Positions 20,958 to 31,610 are shown, numbered from the stretch's first letter. The stretch: 64,000 nucleotides of DNA from Phytoseiulus persimilis (GCA_037576195.1 CM075103.1:34184723-34248722), one strand, 5' to 3'. Notes: generated by a model not told the origin, from the letters alone. Numbers and translations are program-made.

Positions 20958-22359
20958 GGTTCTTTTCTACTAGGCGTCAGCCAAGTTAGCGCTCAGCGAA
21001 ACACTCCTTCAGCATGGCGGAAGGCGAGCTGAGGAGAAAGCCCGCGAGGATTCGAACGGGCGAGCGAGGTGGTCGACAGCAAGAGGATCTGAAGGAGTGC
21101 GGGGGATTGGGTAAGGTTAGGTTAGGTTCCTGGCGAGCGAGCGAAGCGATGCGAGCAGACCGACAGCAAGTGTGTCCGAAGCAGTGGGGGGGATTGGGTG
21201 AGGTCAGGTTAGGCTGGCGAGCGAGCGAAGCGATACGAGCACCTTCCAATTCGAGTCAGTGACAACCAGTTTAGTTTGGAAAACCGTTAACAGTGTTGGA
21301 GGGGCGGGGTTGACGAGATTCAAATAAAAACCAGGAGAGACATGATATTCAAATATGCAGTATAATAAAGTTCGATCGACGCTTTCGAGCCCGTGTCATT
21401 CATCATGTCTGTGAGCCTTTTTACGTTGCCTTCCACTGAAGCTGAGGCAGTAGCTTTCTTGCAAGGAAGAGGAATCTTCGCGAAGGAGCCGAAATGCTGC
21501 AGAGGACATTCGTTACGGCTATACGTCGAGTCCAATCGGATTTCCTGGTGGTGCGCCCCATGTGAGCTTCGGCTCGGTTTGCGCAATGGAACATGGCTGG
21601 AAGGTTCTCGAGTGCCATTGGTTACCACGATACGGTTCCTCTACGCATGGGCAACTGAACTATTGTCAACGTCATGGTGTGAAGATGAACTCGCGATGTC
21701 GCATGCCACAACGTCTGCCTGGAGCGCTTCTGTGCGAGAAGTCTGCTTCCAATATCTTCAATATCGGCCCAAAACGAAGATCGGTGGTCCTGGTGTCGTC
21801 GTCGAAGTCGACGAGAGCGTTTTCTCCAAGAGGAAGAACCATGCAAGTCGTGTTCGTCCCCAGCAGTGGGTCTTTGGCGGCCTCTGCAGATCAACCAAAG
21901 CCTGTTTTGTTGTCACGGTACCGAACCGAACAGCCGACACTCTGTTCCGAGCCATTCGTGACCACATCGAAGTTGGCTCCGTCATCTACAGTGACTGTTG
22001 GAAGGGGTACAAGACTGCGGACTTGGACAGAGCTGGATATACTCATCTCACTGTGAACCACAGCAAGAACTTCGTGAATCCCGAGACTGGGGTACACACT
22101 CAGAATGTGGAGCGTTTGTGGGGCTCTGCGAAATGGCGGAACAAGCGGCATCGGGGCACCGCCCGCTCGCAACTCGATTCCTATTTGGTAGAGTTCATGT
22201 GGAAGAAACAGGTAGTCGGCCCACCGTTCGAGGCTCTGCTTGCCGCCATCGCTTCCTTGCATCCTCCTCACCCATCCTCCTCTCCCACTTGCTAAGTCAC
22301 CACTACGGCGTTTTGGCGCTCGTAAACTCAACTCGCCTGACGCCTATTAGAAAAATACC
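20958..22359 (+). mobile_element. Complete Merlin-superfamily DNA transposon
   Basis: This 1402-bp element is flanked by an 8-bp target-site duplication TAAACCGA (20950-20957 and 22360-22367). Its ends are imperfect inverted repeats: GGTTCTTTTCTACTAGGCG on the left against GGTATTTTTCTAATAGGCG on the right, both followed by TCAG. It interrupts the duplicated block: in the inverted paralogue, 32605-32640 is contiguous across this point and matches an empty site. It holds one intact transposase ORF. Tandemly similar GGCGAGCGAGCGAAGCGAT segments at 21130 and 21220 lie 5' of the gene. Confidence 0.93.
21405..22295 (+). CDS. Merlin transposase (ISXO2-like DDE)
   Basis: From the ATG at 21405 this is a 296-aa protein. 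An in-frame GTG 12 bases upstream is not a likely eukaryotic start. The N-terminus has a zinc-ribbon-like set (EPKCCRGH, then WWCAPCEL). The ISXO2-like core gives the DDE triad: D136 (VVEVDESVFSKRK), D197 (IYSDCWKGY) and E236 (HTQNVERLWGSAKWRNK). Length and motifs match Merlin transposases, which are the eukaryotic relatives of bacterial IS1016 and ISXO2 transposases. A TATA-like GTATAATAAAG lies about 45 bp upstream. There are no stops or shifts, so it is probably functional and could mobilise this copy. Confidence 0.93.
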   Translation: MSVSLFTLPSTEAEAVAFLQGRGIFAKEPKCCRGHSLRLYVESNRISWWCAPCELRLGLRNGTWLEGSRVPLVTTIRFLYAWATELLSTSWCEDELAMSHATTSAWSASVREVCFQYLQYRPKTKIGGPGVVVEVDESVFSKRKNHASRVRPQQWVFGGLCRSTKACFVVTVPNRTADTLFRAIRDHIEVGSVIYSDCWKGYKTADLDRAGYTHLTVNHSKNFVNPETGVHTQNVERLWGSAKWRNKRHRGTARSQLDSYLVEFMWKKQVVGPPFEALLAAIASLHPPHPSSSPTC

Positions 22360-22382
22360 TAAACCGATATATTCGAAAGGAA

Positions 22383-23690
22383 TGAAGTGAAATAAGTTCG
22401 AACCACACCAGCGTCTTTCGCACCGCTGCTGTCCGCTGTAATCGGGCTTCCGCTCAAACTGGGCATTCGCTCAAATCGGATCTCCGCTCGAATTGAACCT
22501 CCGCTCGAATGTAGAGGCACCAAATTTTCCTTAGCATGGGTGGCAGTGAAGCTGTTAAGCCTCTCCCGCGAACTCCACAGATTCGCTTCTGAACAGCGGA
22601 ATGCCAAAACGGCGGACTGCGGGCGCGGAAATCAGCCAGCGCTCTTCGAATTACGGTCTCCTGAATGCGAGAAGTCGCAATCCTTCTGTTCTAATGTGGA
22701 GTTTCCGAACTCACCCGTTATAATCTTCTGACATTGGAACCCTACGAAGGGTCTCGAGGAGCTTCTCTCAGAAACCATTGTAGACCTCATCCAGCCCGTC
22801 CCCGGAAATGTCGCCCCCCTAAGAAGTGCCGCCCGAGAACCTCTAAAATATCGAGCATCGATCCCTCCATCAGAGGGAGTCAGAAGCTGACGGCGGTGGG
22901 CCGTTTGATTCATCATGAAAACACAACAGGACACATGTATCGTAACGAAAGCATTTATTCACATGGTTTTTTTAATCACACAAAATCATCCAGAGAGGCA
23001 TACCTGCATCGGAAACACGGGTATCCATCTGCGCTCGTCTATCGAGAAACGTGTTCCGGTACTTTGGCAGACTAATCAACTTCCTGGACCAAAACTTTCG
23101 GCTCATCAGAGCTCAGCGGAGCACCGCCCGTGGCACGGAGTACGATGAGCTCACTGTCGCTTTCGGAATCGTAGTCCGTTTCGGACTCCGAGCTCTCACT
23201 CGACTCATCAGGCCACGAGACGCTGTGTTGCAACAGCCTCGGGTCGACCACTTCGAATACGACGAGGTCGCCGAACATCTCTCTGACCTCTGGTGTTATC
23301 TCAAGTAACGGCTGTTCGGCGTCATCTTCGTCGGAGTACGGTTCTCGCTCGGCCGGAACCTCAGAAGTGACAACTTCTACGTCGGAAACGATGCCGAGGC
23401 TGTCCAGCTGGTCGTAGAAGACCACGGGCTCCACGGGTGAAGCCGATGTTACCGACATGGTTTCCTCGTTGCAGTTCATCTTCGGAGAGGTGTGGGTCGA
23501 TGTTAGTCCAGAGGCGAAATGATGAGTTCTGTGCTGTGCGCTCGCCGAGATCATCCTTTATAGTTTCGCAGGGGTGTTGGGGAAGGGTGATGGTCGTTTT
23601 GATTGGTGCTCTGAATCGACGGCCGTCAGAAACACCACCCCGCAGAGACGTCTCCTAGAGCGCCAGCACTGATTCTCTCTCTCATGATGA
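22383..23690 (-). mobile_element. Unit X copy 1: gene for a short acidic protein with its own promoter
   Basis: This is homologous, in reverse orientation, to 31750-32620, and its middle matches 26060-26460. On the minus strand it runs from a TATA box (23557-23563) through the acidic ORF to AATAAA at 22954-22959, then a tail with GGCGACATTTCCGGGG (near 22805) and the 17-bp minisatellite (22437-22520). The family has at least three copies in this window. I do not recognise it. Confidence 0.7.
23072..23479 (-). CDS. Unrecognised acidic 135-aa protein of unit X
   Basis: The ATG at 23479 is preceded about 80 bp upstream by ACTATAAAGG, and AATAAA lies about 110 bp after the stop. The protein is strongly acidic, with a serine/aspartate tract (SSESSESETDYDSESDSE) that would suit casein kinase 2 phosphorylation. 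A more hydrophobic centre reads PLLEITPEVREMFGDLVVFE. There is no signal peptide or membrane segment. Two other copies are broken: 26139-26400 lacks a matching start and 31817-32220 has two nonsense codons. It is either a transposon accessory protein or a captured host gene; no function can be assigned. Confidence 0.55.
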   Translation of the reverse strand: MNCNEETMSVTSASPVEPVVFYDQLDSLGIVSDVEVVTSEVPAEREPYSDEDDAEQPLLEITPEVREMFGDLVVFEVVDPRLLQHSVSWPDESSESSESETDYDSESDSELIVLRATGGAPLSSDEPKVLVQEVD

Positions 23691-24129
23691 GTCCAACTAT
23701 TTCGGTACCGCAGTTTGCAAAGAGCGAGAAAGAGACTTCTGATGGGGTTGGACTGAAACCGCAAGGGCTCTGCGGAATCACGGCTCTGAACTACCCCGAG
23801 CTGAAGCAATTCCGGTTTCTTGGCCCGGGCCGATCGGAATACCTTGCTAAGCAAACTTGTACCCGATCGCCCATACTCTGGTGACTCTCCGACTGATGCG
23901 ATAACTCCTCTGAAAACACCTGTATGCATGAATATAGCTCCAGCTTCCCTCTACCTACTTGAAGATGGAAGCCGCCTGTTTATCGCAATACAACAACGCC
24001 TCCGATTCGAGTCCTTGCTTCTCGAGCCTCACAAACCCTCGGGCTCGGTTCCTATTCCCAACTCTGAGGCAGCTCCAGAGCTGATCAACTCTACGATTAC
24101 CCAGAATCAAGAGCCAAGGCGCCCACCCG
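23691..24129. other. No gene recognised
   Basis: Several short open stretches lack motifs or homology to the rest of the window. Confidence 0.5.
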
Positions 24130-25158
24130 GCAGAGACCCGGAACCAGGAATGCTCGAATTCGTGCCTACCCCACCAGGATCAACAGAGAACCGGCGGTCT
24201 CAGCTCCGTTGGTCATATTCTTCCGGGAAAGCGCTGCATGTAATAATATCAGCACCTCTAAATGCACTTCCATAGCGAAAACGTTCCGAGTGATAATCAG
24301 AAATCCGTCCCGGAAGCTTGTCGGATGCTGGCGGTACTGAAGCCTTTCGTTTTTGCCTGCCGTCAAGCCATGGAGACGCGCTACGTCTTTCCGTTCAAGA
24401 ACCTTTAAAACTCAATAAGGCGATTCGGGTATGCAGGTCGGGAGCTGACGGCTTTGGGCCGTCTGATTCATCATGAAAACACAACAGGTCGCATGTATTG
24501 TAACGAAACTTGTTATTCATGTTGGGTCCTTCTGTTTGACCCCAAAGAAGGAATACGATTCGGCTCCGACAGAATCGTTATCTCATGAAGAGACCCACTT
24601 CATATAGTTTATTGAGTCAGCAGCGGCGTCCCCAACAATTCTATGGGTCATTCCATGACACAAAATCATTCAAAGACGCATATTCGCAACTGAAACACGG
24701 GTATTCTATCTGCGTTTATACCATCACACATTGAGCTCAGCGAGCATTGCCTGCGGTACCATGCCCAGGATAAACAAGCTCAATTTGAATTGGATACACA
24801 CGTTCGTTGAACCACTCCGCATTGTTAGTAGTACTCACTCGGGCAGTGGTACTTCAGGAGTGATCGGGATATGTATTCTCCAGCAGATCGACGCACCTGA
24901 GGTGGTACGTGTGATCAACCAGAGCAAGCAGAGCGTCGATGCGAATGCTGTCGAACTTGTTCTGCGGGGAAGTATTCGTTCCCACGCAGTATTTCAGAAC
25001 AGTAAATGAGTCCGAATCATCGGGTTTTCCGTTGAGAGGAGTCAAGGTGGGACGCCGCCGTCTGCTGTCTAACAATCTAAGCAAAACCGCGATAACGCAG
25101 AATCAGGAGCCAAGGCTGCCACTCGGTAAAGATGTGCATGATGTTCCAAAACGGCACG
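24130..25158 (-). mobile_element. Unit X' copy 1 (inverted partner of 35850-36915)
   Basis: About 1 kb matches 35850-36915 in reverse complement. It shares with unit X the tail around TTTCATGATGAAT and GACGGC, so X and X' are related families. Homology stops at 25158 after CCAAAACGGCAC. A 76-codon open frame (minus, 25084-24854; KYCVGTNTSPQN, LLRCVDLLEN-like) is conserved between both copies but has no ATG, so it would have to be an internal exon or a relic. Confidence 0.7.
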
Positions 25159-25544
25159 GACGAGTCGAGCTCGCCGGATGCGCAAGCCTCGCAGTTTGCG
25201 GAATTGATAGTTTATGATCTGGTGTCGGGTCCGCCAACGATCACGCTGTAGCTTCGCTTTGACTCGTCGCAACAAACACTCTTTTCGTTTCATATGATCC
25301 AATTCCAAACGCACGGAATAACTCGCGAGAAGCCGAAAATTGCGAACCCACTCGGACGACATCTCGCACGGAAAGGCTACGCTGAATGGAAAAGCCGTTG
25401 GAGATTGAGAGATCAGGGCGAGATCTCCGATTCGAATTGGAAGAAACGGATTTCGCGCTGTCCCGTTAGCCTCAACGTCCTCAGAGTTTCATTTTCGTCG
25501 ATCCCCGTTTCTGCCAGTTTCGATTGCTTTCCTTGTGAATCTCG
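25159..25544. other. No gene recognised; 5' flank of a Merlin relic
   Basis: There is no coding signal apart from short basic frames. The downstream part may be the 5' region of the second Merlin copy. Confidence 0.4.
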
Positions 25545-26064
25545 TTGTGCGTCACCATGCTCAAACTCCCGAGAACCGAGTGTGCTGTGATTGAGTTCTT
25601 CCAAAAGAAGGGTCTTTTGCACCGAAGGCGGTCTTGCAAGCAGGCCACGAACTCCAGCTCCTCGCAGAAGCCGCGCGACCTTGCTGGCGTTGCCATCGAT
25701 GCGAACTCGACATCGGCCTGCGACGCGGAAGCTGGTTCGACGGCACTAAGGTTCCCCTGAAGTCTAAGGTTTGGCAACCGAGCAGGCAACTATCGCGTGG
25801 TGTAAGGCAGAGCTGGGATTCAGCACGAGCACGACGACCGCCTGGACTGCAGCTCTGCGCGACTTTCGCCTCGCCGAAAGCCCCGGCGACAAATCGGGGG
25901 ACCAGGAACAATCGTCGAGATAGACGAGAGCATGTTCTCAAAACGGAAGAATCATGCCGGTCGCATGTTCCCACAGCAATGGGTGTTCGGTGGGATCTGC
26001 CGCGAAACCGGAGAAAGTTTCATGGTTGCGGTGCCCGACCGATCGGCCCCAACCCTTACCCCAA
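25545..26064 (+). pseudogene. Merlin transposase relic, 3' truncated
   Basis: From the ATG at 25557 the frame reads RTECAVIEFFQKKGLLHR. Shifted frames continue with WRCHRCELDIGLRRGSWFDGT and then IVEIDESMFSKRKNHAGRM and FPQQWVFGGICRETGESF. This matches the intact Merlin at 21405 but is clearly diverged, so it is a different lineage. The first catalytic D is present (EIDES). Sequence stops at about 26064 in the middle of the core, where unit X copy 2 begins, so the second D and the E are gone. Confidence 0.85.
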
Positions 26065-26138
26065 CGCATACTCGCATCGGAAAAACGGGTAACATCTGCG
26101 TTCATCTATCGAACATCGTCTGCCGCTGCTTCGACCGA

Positions 26139-26400
26139 CTAATAATGAAGTTTCTGGACTAAAACTTTCCGCTCGTTGGAGCTCAGCGAAGCATCACCCG
26201 TAGCACGGAGCGGGATGAACTCACCGTCGCTTTCGGAATCGCAGTCCATCTCGGACTCCGAGCTCTCACTCGACTCATCAGGCCAGGAGACGCTATGTTG
26301 CAAGAGACTCGGGTCGACCACTTCGAATACAATGAGGTCGCCGAACAACTCTGTGACCTCTGGTGTTATCTCGAGTTGCTGTTGGTTATCTTCGTCCGAG
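26139..26400 (-). pseudogene. Acidic protein of unit X, copy 2, lacking its start
   Basis: The frame reads QQLEITPEVTELFGDLIVFE and then the serine/aspartate tract, matching the 23072-23479 protein. The N-terminal segment with MSVTSASP is missing and is replaced by unrelated sequence. Confidence 0.6.
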
Positions 26401-26599
26401 GACGGTACCCGGTCGGCCAGAACTTCAGGCCACCGCTTGTCCGCTCCAAGGAACCCCAAGGACCCCCGCCCTCAAAATTCACGATTTGGGCTGGAAATCG
26501 TAATGCTTCAGCACCCGAACGACTTTTTTTCGAGGCGGGCGGCGATATTGCACTACGCCTCACTCTGGAACTCGGCTGAGCCTCCTCGGAATCATCCGC

Positions 26600-26860
26600 T
26601 CACCAGCACCGGAACGAGAACCTGCTGGCAACTATTGGTCCATTCTCCGCTGATGACGACAACAGAACAAAATACATGTATTTGTTCAGATCTGGACCAC
26701 CGTGTGATCTGGTTGTTGATATTTGTTGTTGTGGTAGTTGACGTTCCAAAGAGTCGTTGAGCTGACGAGCACGTTTCCCTCGCTGAATGTTCGGAAACTG
26801 CATCAGATCGAATTGAAACAATCGAATCGTTTGTGATATTCCCGTACAGATCCCCACCAT
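26600..26860 (-). CDS. Unrecognised 86-aa ORF of unit X (copy 2)
   Basis: An ATG with a good context (GATGG) opens an 86-aa frame reading GISQTIRLFQFDLMQFPNIQ. The inverted partner at 31350-31610 has the same start, the same length and the same stop, with only a handful of differences. An overlapping frame (ELVDGGDLYGNITND, minus, to 26592) is longer here but broken in the partner. Conservation could reflect recent duplication rather than selection. Confidence 0.35.
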   Translation of the reverse strand: MVGICTGISQTIRLFQFDLMQFPNIQRGKRARQLNDSLERQLPQQQISTTRSHGGPDLNKYMYFVLLSSSAENGPIVASRFSFRCW

Positions 26861-27145
26861 CGACTAGTTCCCGAATTGTCGCGTGGAACTCGGACTCCAC
26901 AACTCAACGGTTCGGTCGAAGACGAGCTCGATCCTATCTTTCCTCGGCGACTAGCGAGTCAGACCGCGGCTTCGTAATTTCGGAGCGACAGAATTTCGAG
27001 GTGCTCTCGGAAGGCCAAGTTCAGCAAAAGCGAGCATTTCGAGAATGAAGAAAAGGAGGATGAAGTCCAATAGCGTACCGACCTTCGACGATGCCCGGGG
27101 CGGACCTCCGGCCTGATGCCCCGTGCGGGCTGGCGCGGAACTTCT

Positions 27146-27945
27146 ATCTCAGATGATGTGACAGCATGATACCAATTTATTCAATATTCATGTGTATGTA
27201 TGTGATGAAGCCACAATACGCAAGAGACCTCGGAATCTGATTATTCTTGTACTCATGAGACGAATCTTATATTGAGAGATCGTGGAAAAACCGTCGGCTG
27301 ATGCGATCATATCCGAAGAAGATTCACGATAACCTCTCTGGGAATCGCGCCAGGAATCGAATGAGGAATTCGATTGCGGAAGCTTCCACGCTCTGAACTA
27401 TGAAACCACGATAGCTTGTTATGGCATCCGTTGCTTCGAATTTCGGTAGCTCCCCGGAACGACCAGGTTAACTATTCAATCCAGTTGCGTTCTGACTGAA
27501 GTACTAGCGGGGCTATGGAGAAACTTTCTCGCTTGTTGAGCGGTGTGAGGGTCTGAAGATGAGTTCTTGGATGCTGCGTACGGAAGATCGTGATTCGGTG
27601 CGCGCATGCGCTCCCTGTTCTGAGGCCACAGGTTCGCGAAGAAGAGAGAATGGCTCTCGAGCTTCCCCTCCCAGACTTATCAGGAGACGATTAAAGTTAT
27701 TTGACGACGCGGACGTTATTCTGAACGCTCATTCCGCGAGTGAAAAGACGGATTATCTCACAGACTGTGTGAGCGCGTTTCTCACACTGTCAAGATGGCC
27801 CTGTAGCCTTGATGGCTGGGGCGGACCCCCCCCCCCTCACGGTACGCTAGTGATGAAGCCAAAATAGGAGTAACCGCCCCGCACGGCATGAGACGAGCAC
27901 GTCGTAGCCTTCGTCGATATCGAGGATGACGCTGAATGTTTCGGA
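27146..27945. other. No confident gene; possible retroelement relic near 27650
   Basis: A frame near 27640-27800 (MALELPLPDLSGD, then KLFDDADVILNAHSASEK after a shift) has a protein-like look, but I cannot place it. It may belong to the same relic as the zinc knuckles at 28440. Confidence 0.35.
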
Positions 27946-28046
27946 ATGCTGAGTGATTCGGAGATCTGTGCAGCAGTCACGGAGCCCAGTGCGAGCCAAT
28001 CCGAGGCGGGAGAACTCGGGGCGATGGAAGCCGAGAAGAACCCTTC

Positions 28047-28776
28047 GTGGCGCGTAGGGGCCAACAGATGTTCTGCAAGGGTTGTCGGTTGTCAGGACAT
28101 TCATGGAAGAGAACGTGGGGAGCTTCGGAGAGTTTTGCGCCGTGTAGAACAGAGTTCCCAAGATGCGTGTTCAGAGTAGAACAACGGGCTTCTTCCGGTG
28201 GCGGTGCGGAGCTCCATCTCGAGATACAATACGAATAACAAAACTGAGGATATGGGAGTAACTATAAAAATAACTGGAATATTGTTATCGACACGAAATG
28301 TATCATCTTCTGGATGCCAGTCATCACATTCGCAGGCTATGCAAACCGTCAGATTCATGAAGAATGAGCTCACCTCGGCTTTAAGAGAAAAAAACACGTA
28401 TAAGAGACTTCATCCGATTTCTCGAGTTGGCTCTTATAAGCGTGGTCGACTTACCTGCGCAGTGAGACCATGGATCAACCCGCCAAGGTGCTACAGCTCC
28501 CAAGACATTGGACACAGACCTCTCGATTGTGAGACCGAGAGTGGCACGGACAGGAAGTGTTATCGGTGTGGAGAGACAGGCCATCTCAGCGAGGAATGCA
28601 CGAAGGACTCATCATCCCTCGATTGCGCGAAACGCGAAGTCGATAGCCATTCTTCATCCTTAACCGCCTTCTCTGTCTTCAGAAACATTCTTGCCGCTGA
28701 TAGGCAAGAAGACAAAGAGAAGGAAGCCTCAAAGAAGGGGGGAACTGAGCTCGGAAGAGCGGGAAATAGCAGATAA
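28047..28776 (+). pseudogene. Non-LTR ORF1 (Gag-like) relic with zinc knuckles
   Basis: The clearest part is at 28480-28640: RCYSSQDIGHRPLDC (a decayed knuckle) followed by CYRCGETGHLSEEC and SSLDC. The spacing matches the triple-knuckle C-terminus of R1- or CR1-like ORF1 proteins. Upstream, CKGCRLSGHSWKRTW (28071) may be another knuckle in a different frame. No reverse transcriptase follows. Confidence 0.65.
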
Positions 28777-28919
28777 GACTCTGAGGGAGACAGTATCTGC
28801 CGCCGAAGCAAACGGACAGTGGCTAACTCTTCAAGGACACGAGAAAACTATCACAGGGAAACATGATCGCGGTCCTCTAAATAAACCTTGAACGCATCAG
28901 CATCACGCTGCACATCTGG

Positions 28920-29400
28920 AGATGGGGCCCGGCACCTTTAAGTGGCGATCATGACTGAAGAAGAGCTGCAGCCCTCGTTTCCTGAGGTTATAGTGAACGA
29001 AATAGATGATCAGGATGCGGTGCAATCGGGCCGGAACCCCGTCCTCGGCATCAACGAAAACCTACATATGTTTTTCGTGTACCATTGTTTGAGGGCGCGC
29101 AAGACACCGACTGCTCCATTGTTGGCTTGCGCTCGCTGAAGAACTGACTATCGACGCCGCTCGAAATGCTTGCGGGGCACCCTGTTTCTCGCTTGTCAGT
29201 GGGACCTAAATGGCGGAGATAGATTCGAAATGAGTTTGAACCCACACCAGCGTCTCCCGCGGCGCCGCTGTCCGCTCAAATCAGGCTTTGCTCAAATGGG
29301 GTTTCCGCTCAAATGGGGACTCCGCTCGAATCAGGCCTTCGCGCAAATGGGGACTCCGCTCAAATTTTACCTCCGCTCAAATGTAGCGGCACCGCGTAAC
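28920..29400 (+). repeat. Third copy of the block-tail sequence with a 17-bp minisatellite
   Basis: 28920-29220 matches 20575-20830 (GGCACCTTTAAGTGGCGATC-like start, TCGCTTGTCAGTGGG-like end) and the inverse of 32760-33010. 29220-29400 matches 22383-22520, including the 17-bp units. This shows the two segments are normally adjacent, as in the right-hand block. Confidence 0.75.
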
Positions 29401-30000
29401 CCGCGCGTACACGAGAACGTCATGCCATCAAAATGAAGCTTCGGCATGGGAGGTACCGGCGGGTTCTCGAAGCGCCGTAGGGTGTACTTCAAACCGAGGT
29501 ACGGCTGGGCATCCGGTGAACAGCGGGAACGACCGAGATGAAGCTTCGGGTGGAGGTGCCGATTGAATCTTGATATCCCTGGGTCGCACTGGGAGATATG
29601 TGTGGTACCAATCGCGAAAACCTCGTGATACTCTTTTCTCGTATCAGTTTCTCCAGTCTCTACCCAGAAGGTTCGTTGTGTTCAAATCGGACCCGATTTG
29701 GGGGAAAGAGTTTTCGAGATGCCGGATTTTCGAGCTCCCTGGATTTTTTTCCAAGGTGCCGGGTTTTCGAGCTGCCGGGTTTCCGAGCTCCCGGTTGCAC
29801 ACCTGCGGGAGAAGGGATTGAGAGCCTTCAGGAAGACCACCAGAGAACCTCAGGTAACGAGGGTTCTAGGGAGCTACGAATGGGGACCAAAATACTACTC
29901 CGGGTGGGAGAGTATCTCGTGTAGCGCACAGTACGCAACCCACACAGAAAGTGTAGTCTGGGCTCGGGAAGTAGTGGTGGGTAGACGCAGCATCGTAGTG
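29401..30000. other. No gene; short degenerate repeats near 29710-29800
   Basis: The phrase TTTTCGAGCTGCCGGG and variants recur three to four times at about 29712-29795. Nothing else is recognised. Confidence 0.5.
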
Positions 30001-31085
30001 GTAACTTCCAGCCTAGCGACGGCTGAGCATGAGCTGACATGCTTCCCTCAAGTGAACTGAGCTGAAATTTCTTTCAATTAACAATGGTTGACTCTTCGCC
30101 TGCGATGACAACTCACTCATCACGCCGGAATGGCAGAGATTGCAGAAAATCCTAAAAATTCAGACAAAACACTCGCCAAAGCCTATATTCGACGAAAAAT
30201 CCGGACAGCAAACTTCCGTTCTCAAGACTGCGTCTGATAAGACGAATCCTACGTCAAAAGGATAAAACGATGACGAGACAGGAGAAGTGATTCATATGAT
30301 GCCATAAACTTCGCTAAAACTGATCAGCTAAGCATGGGGGAATATTGCACCATTCTTGGGATCTCGATCCTGAGCTACAGCCACTCTTTTCCTGGAAGCA
30401 GACACGTCGGTAATCGCTAAGCGTGTCCGCGAGAATAACATAGATCCATTTTTTTTTGCAGCGCCTCGAGAATATGATTTTCAAGCTCGTACGGGGAGAG
30501 AAGTGCGCGTCAGCGCACATACATCAAGCGACGCGGGCGAGGAGAGACGGCACCACTGACTCGAGCGAAACGCCCTAGGGTTAGCGAAAGCAGAAGTGAT
30601 GTTTTTCCCCGGAATTTTCGATTAAATGGGGTGCGCTTATTTTTGTGAAAAGAGAGGAAGGAGTGCCTAAATAAAGCTATTCATTATTTATAGAGCATCG
30701 CTGTTAATACGCTTGTTCTGCTGACTGGCCGACCTATCGAGATCTCAGCCAGGGCTCCAGTAGCCGGTGGAACAAGCCAAGCGAGCAGCGTCCTCGGAAC
30801 GATGGATGGGAAACATCAATTGCACTGACTGCGTGGAGCGCGTGGGAGCAGCCGGCGCTTTGTAAGGAGTTTGAAGTCCTCAGCACTCCGTGGAGTGCGA
30901 ATCATCCCAGGCCACGCGAGAGTCAACAGGACGTTTTTTCGTCGACAGCTGGTAACTAAATTCTGCTCCTGACGAACCCGGGAACGAAAGAAGATATCAT
31001 TGTTTGATACGGAATGCTCTGCGACGCGGGGAACAGGTTGGGTTTGTGGGAGGCGTCGTCGTCGTCGGGGGGAAGATTCGTTCGC
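30001..31085. repeat. Repeat R, copy 1 (inverted partner at 63105-64000)
   Basis: 30001-30424 matches the reverse complement of 63590-64000, and 30650-31085 matches 63105-63565. The 224 bp between (about 30425-30649) are absent at that place in copy 2, but pieces occur at 62885-63022 and 49975-50035. A GTCGTC microsatellite near 31050 is longer in copy 2. Confidence 0.88.
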
Positions 31086-31349
31086 ACGGGGCATCAGACC
31101 GAAGGTCCGTCCGGGGCGTCGGCGAAGGTCGGTACGCTACTGCACTTCATCCTCCTTTTCTTCATTCTCGGAATCCTAGCTCTTGCTGAACCTGGCCCTC
31201 CGGAAGCACTTTCAAAATTCTGTCGCTTCGAAATACGGAGTCGCTGATTGACTCGCTGGTCGAAGAGGAAAGATTGTATCGATCTGGTCTTCGACCGAAC
31301 CGATGAGTTGTGGAGTCCGAGTTTTACGCAACAATTTGAGACCTAGTCG

Positions 31350-31610
31350 ATGGTAAGGAGCCGTAGGGGAATATCACAAACGATTCGATTGTTTCAATTC
31401 GATCTGATGCGGTTTCCAAACATTCAGCGAGGGAAACGTGCTCGTCAGCTCAACGATTCTTTGGAACGTCAACTACCACAACAACAAAAATCAACAACCA
31501 GATCACACGGTGGTCCTGACCTGGACAAATACATGTATTTTGTTCTGTTGTCGTCATCTGCGGAGAATGGACCAATGGTTGCCAGCAGGTTCTCGTTCCG
31601 GTGCTGGTGA
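31350..31610 (+). CDS. Unrecognised 86-aa ORF of unit X (copy 3)
   Basis: This partner of 26600-26860 starts with the ATG at 31350 in the context GTCGATGG and ends with the same SFRCW. The second to seventh residues differ (VRSRRG against VGICTG) and the rest is nearly identical. No known domain. Confidence 0.35.
   Translation: MVRSRRGISQTIRLFQFDLMRFPNIQRGKRARQLNDSLERQLPQQQKSTTRSHGGPDLDKYMYFVLLSSSAENGPMVASRFSFRCW

Larger units (their letters stand above)
26065..27145 (-). mobile_element. Unit X copy 2 (5' and middle part)
   Basis: The minus strand matches 31090-32300 in order: the leader with GATGAAGTCCAATAGCGTACC (about 27060-27080), the 86-aa ORF and the acidic ORF. It ends inside the 3' tail at about 26065, where it abuts the Merlin relic. 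Confidence 0.75.

Noticed and set aside
30314-30520. 68-aa minus-strand ORF shared with 63482-63676 as a conserved small gene
   Set aside because: Both lie in repeat R and differ in frame and end; sharing is explained by the duplication.
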